Source of the DNA: Spirosoma spitsbergense DSM 19989
GTDB taxonomy: Bacteria; Bacteroidota; Bacteroidia; Cytophagales; Spirosomataceae
Reading direction: 5' to 3'
Length of the DNA: 62,462 nt
NCBI RefSeq assembly: GCF_000374085.1
Contig: NZ_KB893558.1
Location: forward strand, 1-62,462
Positions 53,285-62,188 of the stretch are shown here, one piece after another; the stretch's first letter is position 1, and every line of letters begins with the position of its first letter. Position numbers and translations under genes: made by a program. Under the pieces are notes generated by a model, which worked only from the letters and a program-made list of their open reading frames with translations, made no database searches and was not told where the DNA came from.

Positions 53285-53752
53285 TTAGAAACGGAAGTGC
53301 GAGAACGCCTTGTTGGCTTCGGCCATACGGTGCGTATCGTCCTTCTTTTTCACCGCTGCACCTTCGCCTTTAGCGGCTGCAACGATTTCGGCGGCTAGCC
53401 GGTCAACCATGGTTTTCTCACCGCGTGAACGAGCATACTTAATAAGCCATTTCATGCCTACTGCGACTTTTCGGTCTGCCCGTACTTCGGTTGGCACCTG
53501 AAAGGTAGCTCCACCGACACGACGGCTTTTTACTTCAACTGATGGCATGACGTTGTTCAATGCCTTCTTCCAGGTATCCAGACCACTTTCGCTAGTGCGT
53601 TTTGCCACCACGTCGAGCGCGTCATAGAATATGGAGTACGCCAGGCTCTTCTTGCCTTCGTACATCAGGTTATTAACAAATTTGGTTACGAGGACCTCTT
53701 TGTACTTTGGGTCGGGTAATACGTAACGCTTGGGCGGTTTCGCCTTTCTCAT
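53285..53752 (-). CDS. rpsG: 30S ribosomal protein S7
   Basis: A 155-residue S7, which nucleates assembly of the 30S head and contacts the E site. Start [17 protein letters not shown] and the family parts [47 protein letters not shown] and [14 protein letters not shown] are complete. It follows rpsL by 58 bases. Elongation factor G, usually next in the str operon, does not follow. Confidence 0.97.
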   Translation of the reverse strand: MRKAKPPKRYVLPDPKYKEVLVTKFVNNLMYEGKKSLAYSIFYDALDVVAKRTSESGLDTWKKALNNVMPSVEVKSRRVGGATFQVPTEVRADRKVAVGMKWLIKYARSRGEKTMVDRLAAEIVAAAKGEGAAVKKKDDTHRMAEANKAFSHFRF

Positions 53753-53810
53753 AATTGCTTCAGATTTTTGATCTTACTCTGCCGTGTATTTCAACGGGCA
53801 GTTGATTTAA

Positions 53811-54239
53811 TTACTTTTTCTTTTTTGCCGGTGGCGCACCTTTACCGCCCTTAACAGGAGCCTGACCTGGTTTTGGCCGTTTGGCACCGTATTTGGAACG
53901 GCTTTGCAGACGACCGCTTACGCCAGCCGTATCCAGAGCACCCCGGATGATGTGATAGCGTACACCCGGTAAATCTTTTACCCGGCCACCGCGAATCAGC
54001 ACGATAGAGTGTTCCTGTAAGTTATGTCCTTCGCCCGGAATGTAGGCGTTTACTTCCCGGCCGTTCGTCAGGCGAACGCGGGCAACTTTGCGAAGGGCCG
54101 AATTTGGCTTCTTCGGCGTGGTTGTGTACACCCGTGTACATACACCACGACGTTGTGGGCAGGCATCTAAAGCAGGCGACTTTGACTTGTCGATCAGCTT
54201 TTCGCGGCCTTTACGCACTAATTGTTGTATAGTAGGCAT
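53811..54239 (-). CDS. rpsL: 30S ribosomal protein S12
   Basis: A 142-residue S12, which forms part of the decoding centre. [14 protein letters not shown] begins the protein; [22 protein letters not shown] (K43, K44) and [13 protein letters not shown] (K88, D89) are wild-type, so no streptomycin-resistance substitution is seen at those sites. A basic tail of about 20 residues ([13 protein letters not shown]) extends past the E. coli length, as in many Bacteroidota. Confidence 0.97.
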   Translation of the reverse strand: MPTIQQLVRKGREKLIDKSKSPALDACPQRRGVCTRVYTTTPKKPNSALRKVARVRLTNGREVNAYIPGEGHNLQEHSIVLIRGGRVKDLPGVRYHIIRGALDTAGVSGRLQSRSKYGAKRPKPGQAPVKGGKGAPPAKKKK

Positions 54240-54330
54240 TCTTGATGTTAGTTGTGAAAAAACAGTCTTCCCGAATTTTGAGGTGCAAAGATACGGAAAA
54301 CCGACTGAATGACAAGAGGGAAGGGAAGAA

Positions 54331-54440
54331 GTTTATAGTTTACGGTTTGACGCTTATGGCTATAGGAAGCCTTGAAATGCGTTCAATCCAACATCATAGC
54401 TTGTAAGTTTAATGGGTGATTTCGCGCAACCGTAAACCTC
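54331..54440. repeat. Dispersed GTAAAC-type repeat
   Basis: On the minus strand the motif CGTAAACTATAAAC occurs near 54331-54345, and a second short copy CGCAACCGTAAAC near 54424-54436 (plus strand). A matching stretch with GTAAACTATAAAC lies between uppS and bamA at about 46386-46399. It looks like a small dispersed intergenic repeat. Confidence 0.35.
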
Positions 54441-54442
54441 TT

Positions 54443-54766
54443 TTACGCCTGCCCTACTGGCCCGCCAAATCCGCCGGCCGGAAATCGGAACGCATCATTT
54501 GGCTCGTTGATGCCGCCGTAGGCCTCTTCGTAACGGCTTATGTTCTCCCGTAGCGCTTCCAGCAATCGCTTGGCATGCTCGGGTGTGAGGATGATACGTG
54601 ATTTTACTTTTGCTTTGGGAACACCCGGCATCATTCGGATAAAATCCAGTATAAACTCACTATTCGAGTGTGCAATCATGGCCAGATTAGCGTAAATCCC
54701 CTCAGCAATTTCTTCACTCAACTCAACGTCGATGGCACCTTCCGGGTTTTGTTGTTCAGCATTCAT
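54443..54766 (-). CDS. DUF3467-domain protein
   Basis: A 107-residue protein of the DUF3467 family: IYANLAMIAHSNSEFILDFIRMMPGVPKAKVKSRIILTPEHAKRLLEALRENI covers the domain, and a Gly/Pro-rich tail follows. It has no signal or membrane span. The function of the family is unknown. I start at the ATG at 54766; the longer frame adds 14 residues outside the domain. It is 84 bases after pyruvate carboxylase. Confidence 0.85.
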   Translation of the reverse strand: MNAEQQNPEGAIDVELSEEIAEGIYANLAMIAHSNSEFILDFIRMMPGVPKAKVKSRIILTPEHAKRLLEALRENISRYEEAYGGINEPNDAFRFPAGGFGGPVGQA

Positions 54767-54850
54767 GTGAATTAGTTTAATGGTAAAAGAGAAACCAACA
54801 GACACCATGCTGCCTGCTGGTTTTCGTAAAGCATTGTTGACACTGCAAAA

Positions 54851-57800
54851 TTAAGACAATTCCACTACGCAATCGTCCTGCTCCACCACAGCGCCTTCTT
54901 TTAACACTACTTTTACTATTTTTCCTTCTTTCTGAGCCGCTACGATACTTTCCATTTTCATGGCTTCGATAACGAACAGAGGCTGATTTTTCTTCACCGT
55001 ATCCCCGGCTTTTACCAGAATACGCGTCAGTCGGCCCTGCAGGGGCGTCCCTATATCACCCTCTTTGCTCACTTTAGCGTTCATTTCCTTCTCCACCTTC
55101 GAGGCTTTGTCCCGTACCTGAACCTGGCGACTCTGGCCGTTCAGTTCAAACGTGATGGTACGCATTCCGAACTCGTCCGGCTCCGACTTGAACAGCAACC
55201 GAACCAGGATGTTTTTGCCTTCCTCGATGTTGATCAGGATCTCTTCATTTTCCTTCAAACCGTAGAAAAATGCGGGGGTTGGTATGATACTAACGTTGCC
55301 GTATTGCTCATTAGCCTTGTAATACGCATCATATACCTTCGGGTACATCTGGTAAGACAGGTAGTCCACGAAACCATCACTGTGCGGGTACTTCTCCTGA
55401 AAAGCTTTCAAATCAGCGTCGAAGTCGATGGGTTCCAGATGACTATTGGGGCGATCCGTAATGGGTTTTTCCCCTTTGAGAATGGCCTGCTGAATATCCT
55501 GCGGGAAACCGCCTACGGGCTGCCCCAGTTCTCCCTTGAAAAATCCTTTTACTGATTCGGGAAACGTCAGTGAATCCCCCCGCGTCAGCACATCTTCAGC
55601 CGTTAGGTTGTTGGCCGTCATGAAAATGGCCATATCGCCTACCACTTTGGAAGAAGGCGTAACCTTCACGATGTCGCCAAATAACTGATTGGCTACCGAG
55701 TAGTTCTTCTTCAGCAACTCGAACTTATCGCCCAGTCCGGTGGCAATGGCCTGCGGTTTCAGGTTGGAGTACTGCCCGCCGGGAATCTCGTTTTCGTACA
55801 CTTCGGCACTGCCCGCTTTCATACCCGACTCAAACGGATAGTAGTACTCCCGAACATCTTCCCAGTAGTTGGAATACGCATTCAGGGAATCCAGGTCGAC
55901 CGGACACTCGCGCTCGTGACCCTGCATCATAGCTACCACGGAGTTAAAGTTTGGCTGTGATGTCAGGCCGGATAAAGCTCCGAGGGCACAATCGACAATA
56001 TCAACCCCGGCATCAATGGCTTTCAGGTAGGTAGCCGCCTGAATACCCGCCGTGTCGTGCGTATGCAGATGAACCGGAATGCTTACCGCCTTTTTCAACT
56101 CCCGCACCAGCACATCGGCAGCCAGTGGTTTTAGTAGCCCCGCCATATCCTTGATGGCTAGCAGGTTTGCCCCTTCATCTTCGAGCTGGCGAGCCATATC
56201 GAGATAATACTGGAGCGTGTATTTTGTCTGTTTAGGATCGAGGATATCACCGGTGTAGCAGATCGCAGCTTCGCAAAGGGCATCGGTCCGCTCACGAACA
56301 GCCTTCATGCTTACCTTCATGGCGTCAACCCAGTTCAGCGAGTCGAAAATACGAAACACGTCGATTCCCGATTGCCAGGACTGCTCCACGAATTTCTCAA
56401 TCAGGTTATCGGGATAAGCCGAATAGCCAACGGCATTGGAGCCGCGGAAAAGCATTTGCAGCAGCATATTGGGCATGGCCTCGCGCAGGGCTTCCAGGCG
56501 TTTCCAGGGGCTTTCGTACAGAAAACGCATCGACACATCGAACGTAGCACCACCCCATACCTCCATGGAAAACAGTTCGGGGTGACTCTTGGCAAACCCT
56601 TCTGCTACTTTCTGCAAGTCCTGCGTACGAACGCGGGTGGCCAGCAACGACTGATGGCCATCGCGAAACGTCGTATCCGTGTATAGTATACTCTTTTGCT
56701 CCTTTGTCCACTGCACAAATTTATCGCGGCCTAGCTCCTTCAGGCGGTCCCGGTTGCCAGCGGGATAGGCACTGTAGGTATCAAATGCCGGTACAACGGG
56801 CGTCCGGAATACTTTACTGTCGTCTTTATTTTTTACCGCCGGATTACCGTTCACGATCACATCCGCCAGGTAATTGAGTGCCCGGGTCGAGCGGTCCTGT
56901 GGTTTACGGAATTTGAACAGTTCGGGGTGGGTTTCGATAAACGAAACCCGCGCTTCGCCCCGCTGAAAAATGGGGTTATTAATGACATTCTGCAGAAAGC
57001 CGATATTGGTTTTTACCCCCCTAATCCGGAATTCCATCAACGCCCGTGCCAGACGCTGGGTAGCGCCTTTGAGCGTACGCCCCCGTGCCGACACCTTCAC
57101 GATCATGGAGTCGAAGTAGGGCGATATTTTCATGCCCGCATAGCTGCTGCCTTCGTCCAGACGAATGCCAAAACCGGCTGCATTCCGGTAGGCCGTAATG
57201 GTGCCAAAATCGGGTTTGAAGCCGTTGGCAGGGTCTTCCGTGGTGATGCGGCACTGGATGGCGTACCCATTCAGCGGAACATCGGCCTGATTTTTAATAT
57301 AGATGCCATTATCGGAAAGCTTATAGCCCATCGCAATCAGAATCTGCGTCCGAACAATGTCGATGCCCGTTACCTCTTCCGTAATGGTATGCTCAACCTG
57401 AATCCGGGGATTTACTTCAATAAAGAATATATCTTCATTCATATCGACCAGAAACTCGACCGTTCCGGCATTGGAGTAATTGACGGCCCGGCCCAGTTGC
57501 AGGGCATAGGCGTACAGTTTATCCTTTGTTTCCTGCTTTAGCCCGAATGATGGAGCTACTTCTACCACTTTCTGGAACCGCCGTTGCACCGAACAGTCGC
57601 GCTCGTAGAGGTGAACAATATTTCCGTGCTGATCGCCCAGCAACTGCACCTCAATATGCTTGGGGTCTTCAATAAACTTTTCGAGGAAAATGGTATCATC
57701 GCCAAAGGCATTCCGGGCTTCATTTTTGGCTTCGGAGAATGCTTTCGAAAAATCTTCGGCCTGCCGTACTACGCGCATACCGCGTCCACCACCCCCGGCG

Positions 57801-58300
57801 GCAGCTTTTACCATGACCGGAAAACCAATTCGCTCGGCTTCGGTCAGGGCAAATTCGGGGGTCATATCCGGCTCCCGTGAGTCAGGGATAAGGGGTACGT
57901 TCGCTTTGGTAGCCAGGTTTTTAGCCCGCACTTTATCGCCCAGCGCATCCATCGCTTCGGGCGATGGGCCGATGAAAATAATATTCTCCTCCCGACACCG
58001 GCGGGCCAGCTTCACATTCTCCGACAGAAAACCGTAGCCGGGGTGAATGGCATCTACCTTACGCCGTTTCGCCAGCAGAATAATGCCCTCAACATCCAGA
58101 TATGGTTTCAGCGCATCATCATCCCGGCCAATTTGGTAGGCTTCATCGGCTTTGTAGCGATGGAGTGAATACCGGTCTTCGTAGGTATAAACAGCAACAG
58201 TCGTGATACCTAGTTCAGTAGCTGCCCGCATGATACGAATGGCAATTTCGCCCCGGTTGGCAACGAGCAAACGATTAATAGGTCGGATATACTCTTTCAT
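54851..58300 (-). CDS. pyc: Pyruvate carboxylase
   Basis: A 1149-residue single-chain pyruvate carboxylase that makes oxaloacetate from pyruvate, bicarbonate and ATP. Biotin carboxylase domain (residues 1-460; LLVANRGEIAIRIMRAATELGI, VMVKAAAGGGGRGMRVV, EVNPRIQVEHTITEEVTG), carboxyltransferase domain (about 530-830; DTTFRDGHQSLLATRVRT, FSMEVWGGATFDVSMRFL, HLHTHDTAG), PYC/OADA tetramerisation part, and the biotinyl domain with the attached lysine in VIEAMKMESIV near the C-terminus. All sites are present. It appears to be monocistronic. Confidence 0.97.
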   Translation of the reverse strand: MKEYIRPINRLLVANRGEIAIRIMRAATELGITTVAVYTYEDRYSLHRYKADEAYQIGRDDDALKPYLDVEGIILLAKRRKVDAIHPGYGFLSENVKLARRCREENIIFIGPSPEAMDALGDKVRAKNLATKANVPLIPDSREPDMTPEFALTEAERIGFPVMVKAAAGGGGRGMRVVRQAEDFSKAFSEAKNEARNAFGDDTIFLEKFIEDPKHIEVQLLGDQHGNIVHLYERDCSVQRRFQKVVEVAPSFGLKQETKDKLYAYALQLGRAVNYSNAGTVEFLVDMNEDIFFIEVNPRIQVEHTITEEVTGIDIVRTQILIAMGYKLSDNGIYIKNQADVPLNGYAIQCRITTEDPANGFKPDFGTITAYRNAAGFGIRLDEGSSYAGMKISPYFDSMIVKVSARGRTLKGATQRLARALMEFRIRGVKTNIGFLQNVINNPIFQRGEARVSFIETHPELFKFRKPQDRSTRALNYLADVIVNGNPAVKNKDDSKVFRTPVVPAFDTYSAYPAGNRDRLKELGRDKFVQWTKEQKSILYTDTTFRDGHQSLLATRVRTQDLQKVAEGFAKSHPELFSMEVWGGATFDVSMRFLYESPWKRLEALREAMPNMLLQMLFRGSNAVGYSAYPDNLIEKFVEQSWQSGIDVFRIFDSLNWVDAMKVSMKAVRERTDALCEAAICYTGDILDPKQTKYTLQYYLDMARQLEDEGANLLAIKDMAGLLKPLAADVLVRELKKAVSIPVHLHTHDTAGIQAATYLKAIDAGVDIVDCALGALSGLTSQPNFNSVVAMMQGHERECPVDLDSLNAYSNYWEDVREYYYPFESGMKAGSAEVYENEIPGGQYSNLKPQAIATGLGDKFELLKKNYSVANQLFGDIVKVTPSSKVVGDMAIFMTANNLTAEDVLTRGDSLTFPESVKGFFKGELGQPVGGFPQDIQQAILKGEKPITDRPNSHLEPIDFDADLKAFQEKYPHSDGFVDYLSYQMYPKVYDAYYKANEQYGNVSIIPTPAFFYGLKENEEILINIEEGKNILVRLLFKSEPDEFGMRTITFELNGQSRQVQVRDKASKVEKEMNAKVSKEGDIGTPLQGRLTRILVKAGDTVKKNQPLFVIEAMKMESIVAAQKEGKIVKVVLKEGAVVEQDDCVVELS

Positions 58301-58550
58301 AATTCTCAGTAAAAACAGCGGTAGGCTATGGGTACGTCAAATAAAGGAGCAAGATGGTTGAAAATTTCGAAAAAGCTTTTCCCGTCCGTATAATCATTGG
58401 AGAAGCCAGCTTTTTCCGGAAATATTGCAGGAAGGCGATTTCGTCACTATCCGTAATACTGGCTATTCCCCAGGGGATTGAGCTGGTGTTAAAGAACTGG
58501 ATTATAGAAATTGTCCTCTAAAATCGCCAATGCCAACAGTAATGGCCTTG
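58301..58550. other. Non-coding region
   Basis: About 250 bases between the J-like gene end and the pyruvate carboxylase start. No gene, RNA or strong repeat was recognised; it should hold the carboxylase promoter. Confidence 0.4.
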
Positions 58551-59681
58551 CTACATCAAATCGAAAAACATGAATTCATCCGGTTTCTGAATCCGGTACG
58601 TTTTCAACCACTGCTTCAATACGCTGGGGTCAGCAAACGCTTTTACGTCGGATTTGATTTGTTTGATGTCCCGTTTCAGCTGGGCAATATCGCTGTTTAG
58701 ACTAAACTCCAGGGCTATTCTTGAACTAACGGCAAAGGCCGGTTTACCCGTCATGACGGCCAGTTCGTCGTGAAGCGAAACTAATTCCTCATCCAGTTCC
58801 TGGGTTTGCTGCCTCAGAATTTTGTTATAGTATTTAAGCTGCTCCTCGGCCAGGCTTTCCAGATGGGCCTGGTCAATGCGATCGAATTCGAGTTGTAGTC
58901 GCAATAAAGCCAGCAAATCGCTTTTTTCGTACGCTTCCGTTACGCGGTGCATGATTTCTGTTTTGCGCCCTTTCTCCGCTTCATCGGGTTCCCGGTCGGG
59001 GTGAAATGCCTTTACCAGGTCCATATATAGGGTTCGGACCGCTTTGGTAATCTTTTGCGCTTCGGCCTGTTTTTTGGCTTCGCGTTCCTGCTGTTTGGCC
59101 GTTTTGGGTTTGTCGGCTTTCTGTCGTTTGTTTTTTCCCTGTTCGGCCTGCTGCTGTTCTATTTTTTCCTGCATGTAAGCGGCCATTTTTTGCGGATCGC
59201 TCACGTCAGCATCATCATCGAACTGAATGCCAAACATCGTTTCCATCATTTCCTTCATCATGTCGGCCGTTTGCTCGTCGGCCTGGGTATTTACCTGATC
59301 GAAACCCTCGGTATTATACTTGTCGTAGATGGGCTTGAGGTCGTCGATCCCGTAGGTTGAAATCAATTCAAAGGCTATTTTCTGGATGAGGTCTGCCAGT
59401 TTCTTTTTTTCGGTCTTCGTAACTGTTTTTCCGTCATACACCCTATCGAACAGGCGCACCATCTCGGCCCGGAACTGGCTGTACTGCTCCACCAGTGGCC
59501 GGTAATCTTTTTGCACCCGTTGCTGGATATGTACAGCCGCTTCGCGCAGGTCGTGCAGGTCGGCCGTTAGTGTTTCAATCTTGCGGGTTAGTCGGTTAAA
59601 CTCTTTCTGCGATTTTGAGAGAACGGCATTATCCTTTTTTGTTCCAATCTGGACAATAAGGTGTGAGTTTGGAGAAGGCAT
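58551..59681 (-). CDS. J-domain-like coiled-coil protein
   Basis: A 376-residue soluble protein. Two long coiled-coil parts (about residues 20-95 and 165-215) surround a J-like segment with HPD at residues 227-229 (YMDLVKAFHPDREPDE, then HRVTEAYEKSDLLALLRLQ). An HPD in this setting is the DnaK-stimulating motif of J proteins. A Lys/Gln-rich linker (KQQEREAKKQAEAQK) precedes it. It may couple DnaK to a client or complex. I start at the ATG at 59681; the longer frame adds unlikely residues. Confidence 0.75.
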   Translation of the reverse strand: MPSPNSHLIVQIGTKKDNAVLSKSQKEFNRLTRKIETLTADLHDLREAAVHIQQRVQKDYRPLVEQYSQFRAEMVRLFDRVYDGKTVTKTEKKKLADLIQKIAFELISTYGIDDLKPIYDKYNTEGFDQVNTQADEQTADMMKEMMETMFGIQFDDDADVSDPQKMAAYMQEKIEQQQAEQGKNKRQKADKPKTAKQQEREAKKQAEAQKITKAVRTLYMDLVKAFHPDREPDEAEKGRKTEIMHRVTEAYEKSDLLALLRLQLEFDRIDQAHLESLAEEQLKYYNKILRQQTQELDEELVSLHDELAVMTGKPAFAVSSRIALEFSLNSDIAQLKRDIKQIKSDVKAFADPSVLKQWLKTYRIQKPDEFMFFDLM

Positions 59682-59795
59682 ATCACTTGGACTGTTGAGA
59701 GAACGAAGGTACGACCGCGGGTTAAAAAAACCTGAAAATTTGGGGTACAGCCACCAAAAACCGTACTTCGTACCGACCCTTTTCCAATTGCCCAC

Positions 59796-60449
59796 ATGGC
59801 TGCCCGACTGATAGAGAAAATTGCGCGCTTTGATGCGCATCATCGATTCATTATTGCTCTGGCGGTGTCAGGAGGGGCATATTTTACGGTCCCCGACGAT
59901 TTTAACGTGCCGGCCCGCATCACATCGATTTGGGTTGCGTTTGCGCTGATGGTGCTCGTCTTGTCCTGGACTGCTATCCTCGTACTGCATCCGCGCGATT
60001 TGCCGAAGCTATCCCGCATGCAGGATTCGAGCCGAACCTGGATACTGTTTTTTTCGTTGGCGGCTGCGCTGGCCAGTCTGTTTGCCGTTAAAGCCTTGCT
60101 CAATTCAATGGATGCCAACAGGCCGGAGCATCTTATACTGCCCGTTCTGGCCGTTGGCAGTGCCTGGAGTTTGGTACACACGGTCTTTATTCATCGGTAC
60201 GCTCACCTGTATTACGGCAGTAGCGCGAACCAGAAAAAAAGACCTGGGGGGCTGGATTTTTCGGATGATACCGAGCCGGACTACCTCGATTTTGCCTATT
60301 TCTCCTTTGTCATCGGTATGACCAGCCAGGTGTCCGACGTGACCATTGGTTCAAAGGTTATTCGCCGAACGGCCCTAGCTCACGGCGTGCTGTCTTTTAT
60401 TTTCAACGTGGTCATCATTGCGCTCACCATCAGCAGCCTTTCTAACTAA
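59796..60449 (+). CDS. DUF1345 membrane protein
   Basis: A 217-residue protein of the DUF1345 family with four membrane segments: FIIALAVSGGAYFTV, VAFALMVLVLSWTAILVL, WILFFSLAAALASLFAV and LSFIFNVVIIALTI. The motif DDTEPDYLDFAYFSFVIGMTSQVSDV identifies the family. Function unknown. Divergent from the J-like gene. Confidence 0.88.
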   Translation: MAARLIEKIARFDAHHRFIIALAVSGGAYFTVPDDFNVPARITSIWVAFALMVLVLSWTAILVLHPRDLPKLSRMQDSSRTWILFFSLAAALASLFAVKALLNSMDANRPEHLILPVLAVGSAWSLVHTVFIHRYAHLYYGSSANQKKRPGGLDFSDDTEPDYLDFAYFSFVIGMTSQVSDVTIGSKVIRRTALAHGVLSFIFNVVIIALTISSLSN

Positions 60450-60455
60450 CGGCAA

Positions 60456-60626
60456 TCAGCGCGCCGATTTATCAGGGCGAGCCTGTTTTTTCGCCTGTTC
60501 CTGCTCATAGGCTTCGCGCTGACGCTTGTCGGCGATGAGGTTACGGTATAATCCGTTCAGAACGTATAAATCATCGACTTCGTCGATTAATCGGTGAAGA
60601 TGTTCACGCACCTGCGTAATATTCAT
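60456..60626 (-). CDS. Small antitoxin-like protein
   Basis: A 56-residue protein MNITQVREHLHRLIDEVDDLY with a helical, charged tail. It resembles small antitoxin-type proteins found with RelE/ParE toxins in Bacteroidota, from memory only; no toxin gene follows. It is convergent with the DUF1345 gene and seven bases from its stop codon. I start at the ATG at 60626; earlier residues in the frame lack similarity. Confidence 0.55.
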   Translation of the reverse strand: MNITQVREHLHRLIDEVDDLYVLNGLYRNLIADKRQREAYEQEQAKKQARPDKSAR

Positions 60627-60770
60627 GGCATTGGGTAAATTTATTTCAGTACTCCGTACCGTTGGGGCAACCCGCAAAAAAACCTGTATGTACTAACAGC
60701 AATTCCCACTTTGACTTACTTTACTCTAATTGAACCTGAAACTGACCGGCTATATCAAGGTAAATATCTT

Positions 60771-60934
60771 GGTTCTTCCGACTCTATAGTGGTTGGAGAA
60801 AGTTGACGAGTATGCGCTCTCGAAACTGCTCAAAGTTTCGGAAACCGTAGCCCACTCGCTTCAAGGTCTTGATGGCGTTATTAATCCCTTCCACTAACCC
60901 GTTGCTATGCCGAGTGGAGAAAAATGCGGGGCCG
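60771..60934 (-). pseudogene. ISL3-family transposase C-terminal remnant
   Basis: Read on the minus strand: FFSTRHSNGLVEGINNAI, then KTLKRVGYGFRNFEQFRERIL and a stop at 60784-60786. This is the C-terminus of an ISL3 transposase (the SNG.VEG.NN.IK..KR..YGF.NF..FR.RIL motif with its catalytic glutamate). The left end of the element with ggttcttccgactc begins at 60771. Everything upstream in the gene has been replaced by the IS110 element. Confidence 0.85.
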
Positions 60935-60945
60935 ATTTCTATGAT

Positions 60946-61947
60946 CTATGCAAGTGCATGTTTATACTTTTCGTCATAATTTCGATCATCCCGAACACAG
61001 GCGAAAATGCGAAGTACAAGCTTGTTGCGAACATTGTTGATGACCAGCATTTTGTTCTTGCCCTCAGCCACTTTTCGTTCGTAATAAGCCTTCAGTTCGC
61101 TACAATGCTGAATAGCTGACAAGGCGGCTAAATGCAATAATGACTTCACTTTTTTATTGGCCATTTGACTGACTTTAGGCTTCCCCTTCCGCTGACCCGA
61201 ACTGTGTTCAAAAGGAACTACACCCGCATAAAAAGCGTATTTTTTGGGATCTGTAATGCTCTTGAATTCATTAGTGGTGATGATCACTTCGACTGCCGTT
61301 GTCTGGCTAATGCCCTTAATAGAGGTCATTCGTTCGAAAAGGTGCTTGAGTTCAGGGTCGTTTTCAACCACCTCAGCAATTGACTTGTCTGTAGCTTTTA
61401 AATCTGCTTTGAGTGCTATCAAGGACTGACAGCAAGCCTGCTGATTGGATTTTCGATCGTCTTTACTAAGAAAGCCCTCAGTGTTAGAAAGGGGAGTTTT
61501 TAACAATTTGATGGCCTTCGTTAAGCGTGCTCGTTGCGCGGTAAGCCGATCTAACTGGCTGATAACCTGACGTGGAGGTGACCACAAACGAGCATCTTCC
61601 CGGTTCTTGTAGGCAAACAAGGCAATACGCTTCGAATCGAGTTTGTCCGTTTTGCCCCGGCATAAACCCAGGCTATCTTTAATATGGGCGGCTCGCTCCA
61701 CCCAAATTGAGGTTTGGGAATGGAGTGTATTTAATAAAGGGTTATTATAGATTCCCGTAAACTCCAGGCAAAACAGGCAATCGACCAGTTTGGCTTTGGT
61801 TTGTTTGCGAAGCTCTTTGAGGAACTGAGTAATGCCTTTTTTGTCGTTGCTGACCTGCTGATGAAACAAGATTTTGTTAGTGGCTACAACGGCAAAATCC
61901 AGGGTATCTTTCGAGACATCAATACCAATGAAATGGGTGAAATTCAT
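60946..61947 (-). CDS. IS110-family DEDD recombinase
   Basis: A 333-residue bridge-RNA-guided recombinase. The RuvC-like domain has the DEDD set: D10 (FIGIDVSKDT), E62 (LEFTGIY), D101 and D104 (GKTDKLDSKR). The Tnp20 domain has the likely catalytic serine S249 or S250 in FEHSSGQRKG. Start is the ATG at 61947 (MNFTHFIGID), the family's N-terminus; a longer frame adds eleven residues. It appears intact and its stop codon lies within 15 bases of the element's end. Confidence 0.92.
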   Translation of the reverse strand: MNFTHFIGIDVSKDTLDFAVVATNKILFHQQVSNDKKGITQFLKELRKQTKAKLVDCLFCLEFTGIYNNPLLNTLHSQTSIWVERAAHIKDSLGLCRGKTDKLDSKRIALFAYKNREDARLWSPPRQVISQLDRLTAQRARLTKAIKLLKTPLSNTEGFLSKDDRKSNQQACCQSLIALKADLKATDKSIAEVVENDPELKHLFERMTSIKGISQTTAVEVIITTNEFKSITDPKKYAFYAGVVPFEHSSGQRKGKPKVSQMANKKVKSLLHLAALSAIQHCSELKAYYERKVAEGKNKMLVINNVRNKLVLRIFACVRDDRNYDEKYKHALA

Positions 61948-61984
61948 ATCTTTGACTTGGTTAAAAGTGGTAACCAACACTTAA

Positions 61985-62140
61985 TTTTCCTCATTACCTT
62001 GCTAATGGGCCGCGAACCCGCATTTCTATTTGAGGTTAAAAATTAAGAACCCGGTGGGGCTTCAATCGGCCCATAGGGTTTGCCTGGCCCGTGCGCTAAG
62101 CTATCCCACCGGGGTTGGTTTCTCACAGTTTGTGAGGGCT
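61985..62140 (-). ncRNA. Putative IS110 bridge RNA
   Basis: The minus strand can fold as three modules in the order of known bridge RNAs. A 5' hairpin CTCAC/GTGAG is at 62122-62136. The first loop module has a stem pairing 62105-62113 with 62050-62058 (cccaccggg with cccggtggg on the plus strand) and an upper stem around ggcc. The second has a stem cctca/tgagg (61989-61993 with 62031-62035) and upper stem aatg/catt. The internal loops contain sequences equal or complementary to both element junctions. The structure is by eye only. Confidence 0.6.
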
Positions 62141-62188
62141 TTAAGTTACACGACTATCTTGGAATCGCACAACACTGTAAATCTAAAG

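Larger units (their letters stand above)
60935..62188 (-). mobile_element. IS110-family element, complete
   Basis: A transposase gene with a non-coding end of about 240 bases upstream of it and almost nothing after its stop codon: the IS110-group layout, in which the left end encodes a bridge RNA. Neither end has terminal inverted repeats, as expected. The exact limits are inferred: ISL3 coding sequence resumes to the left at about 60934 and IS30 coding sequence to the right at about 62197. The flanks belong to two different insertion sequences. Confidence 0.75.
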
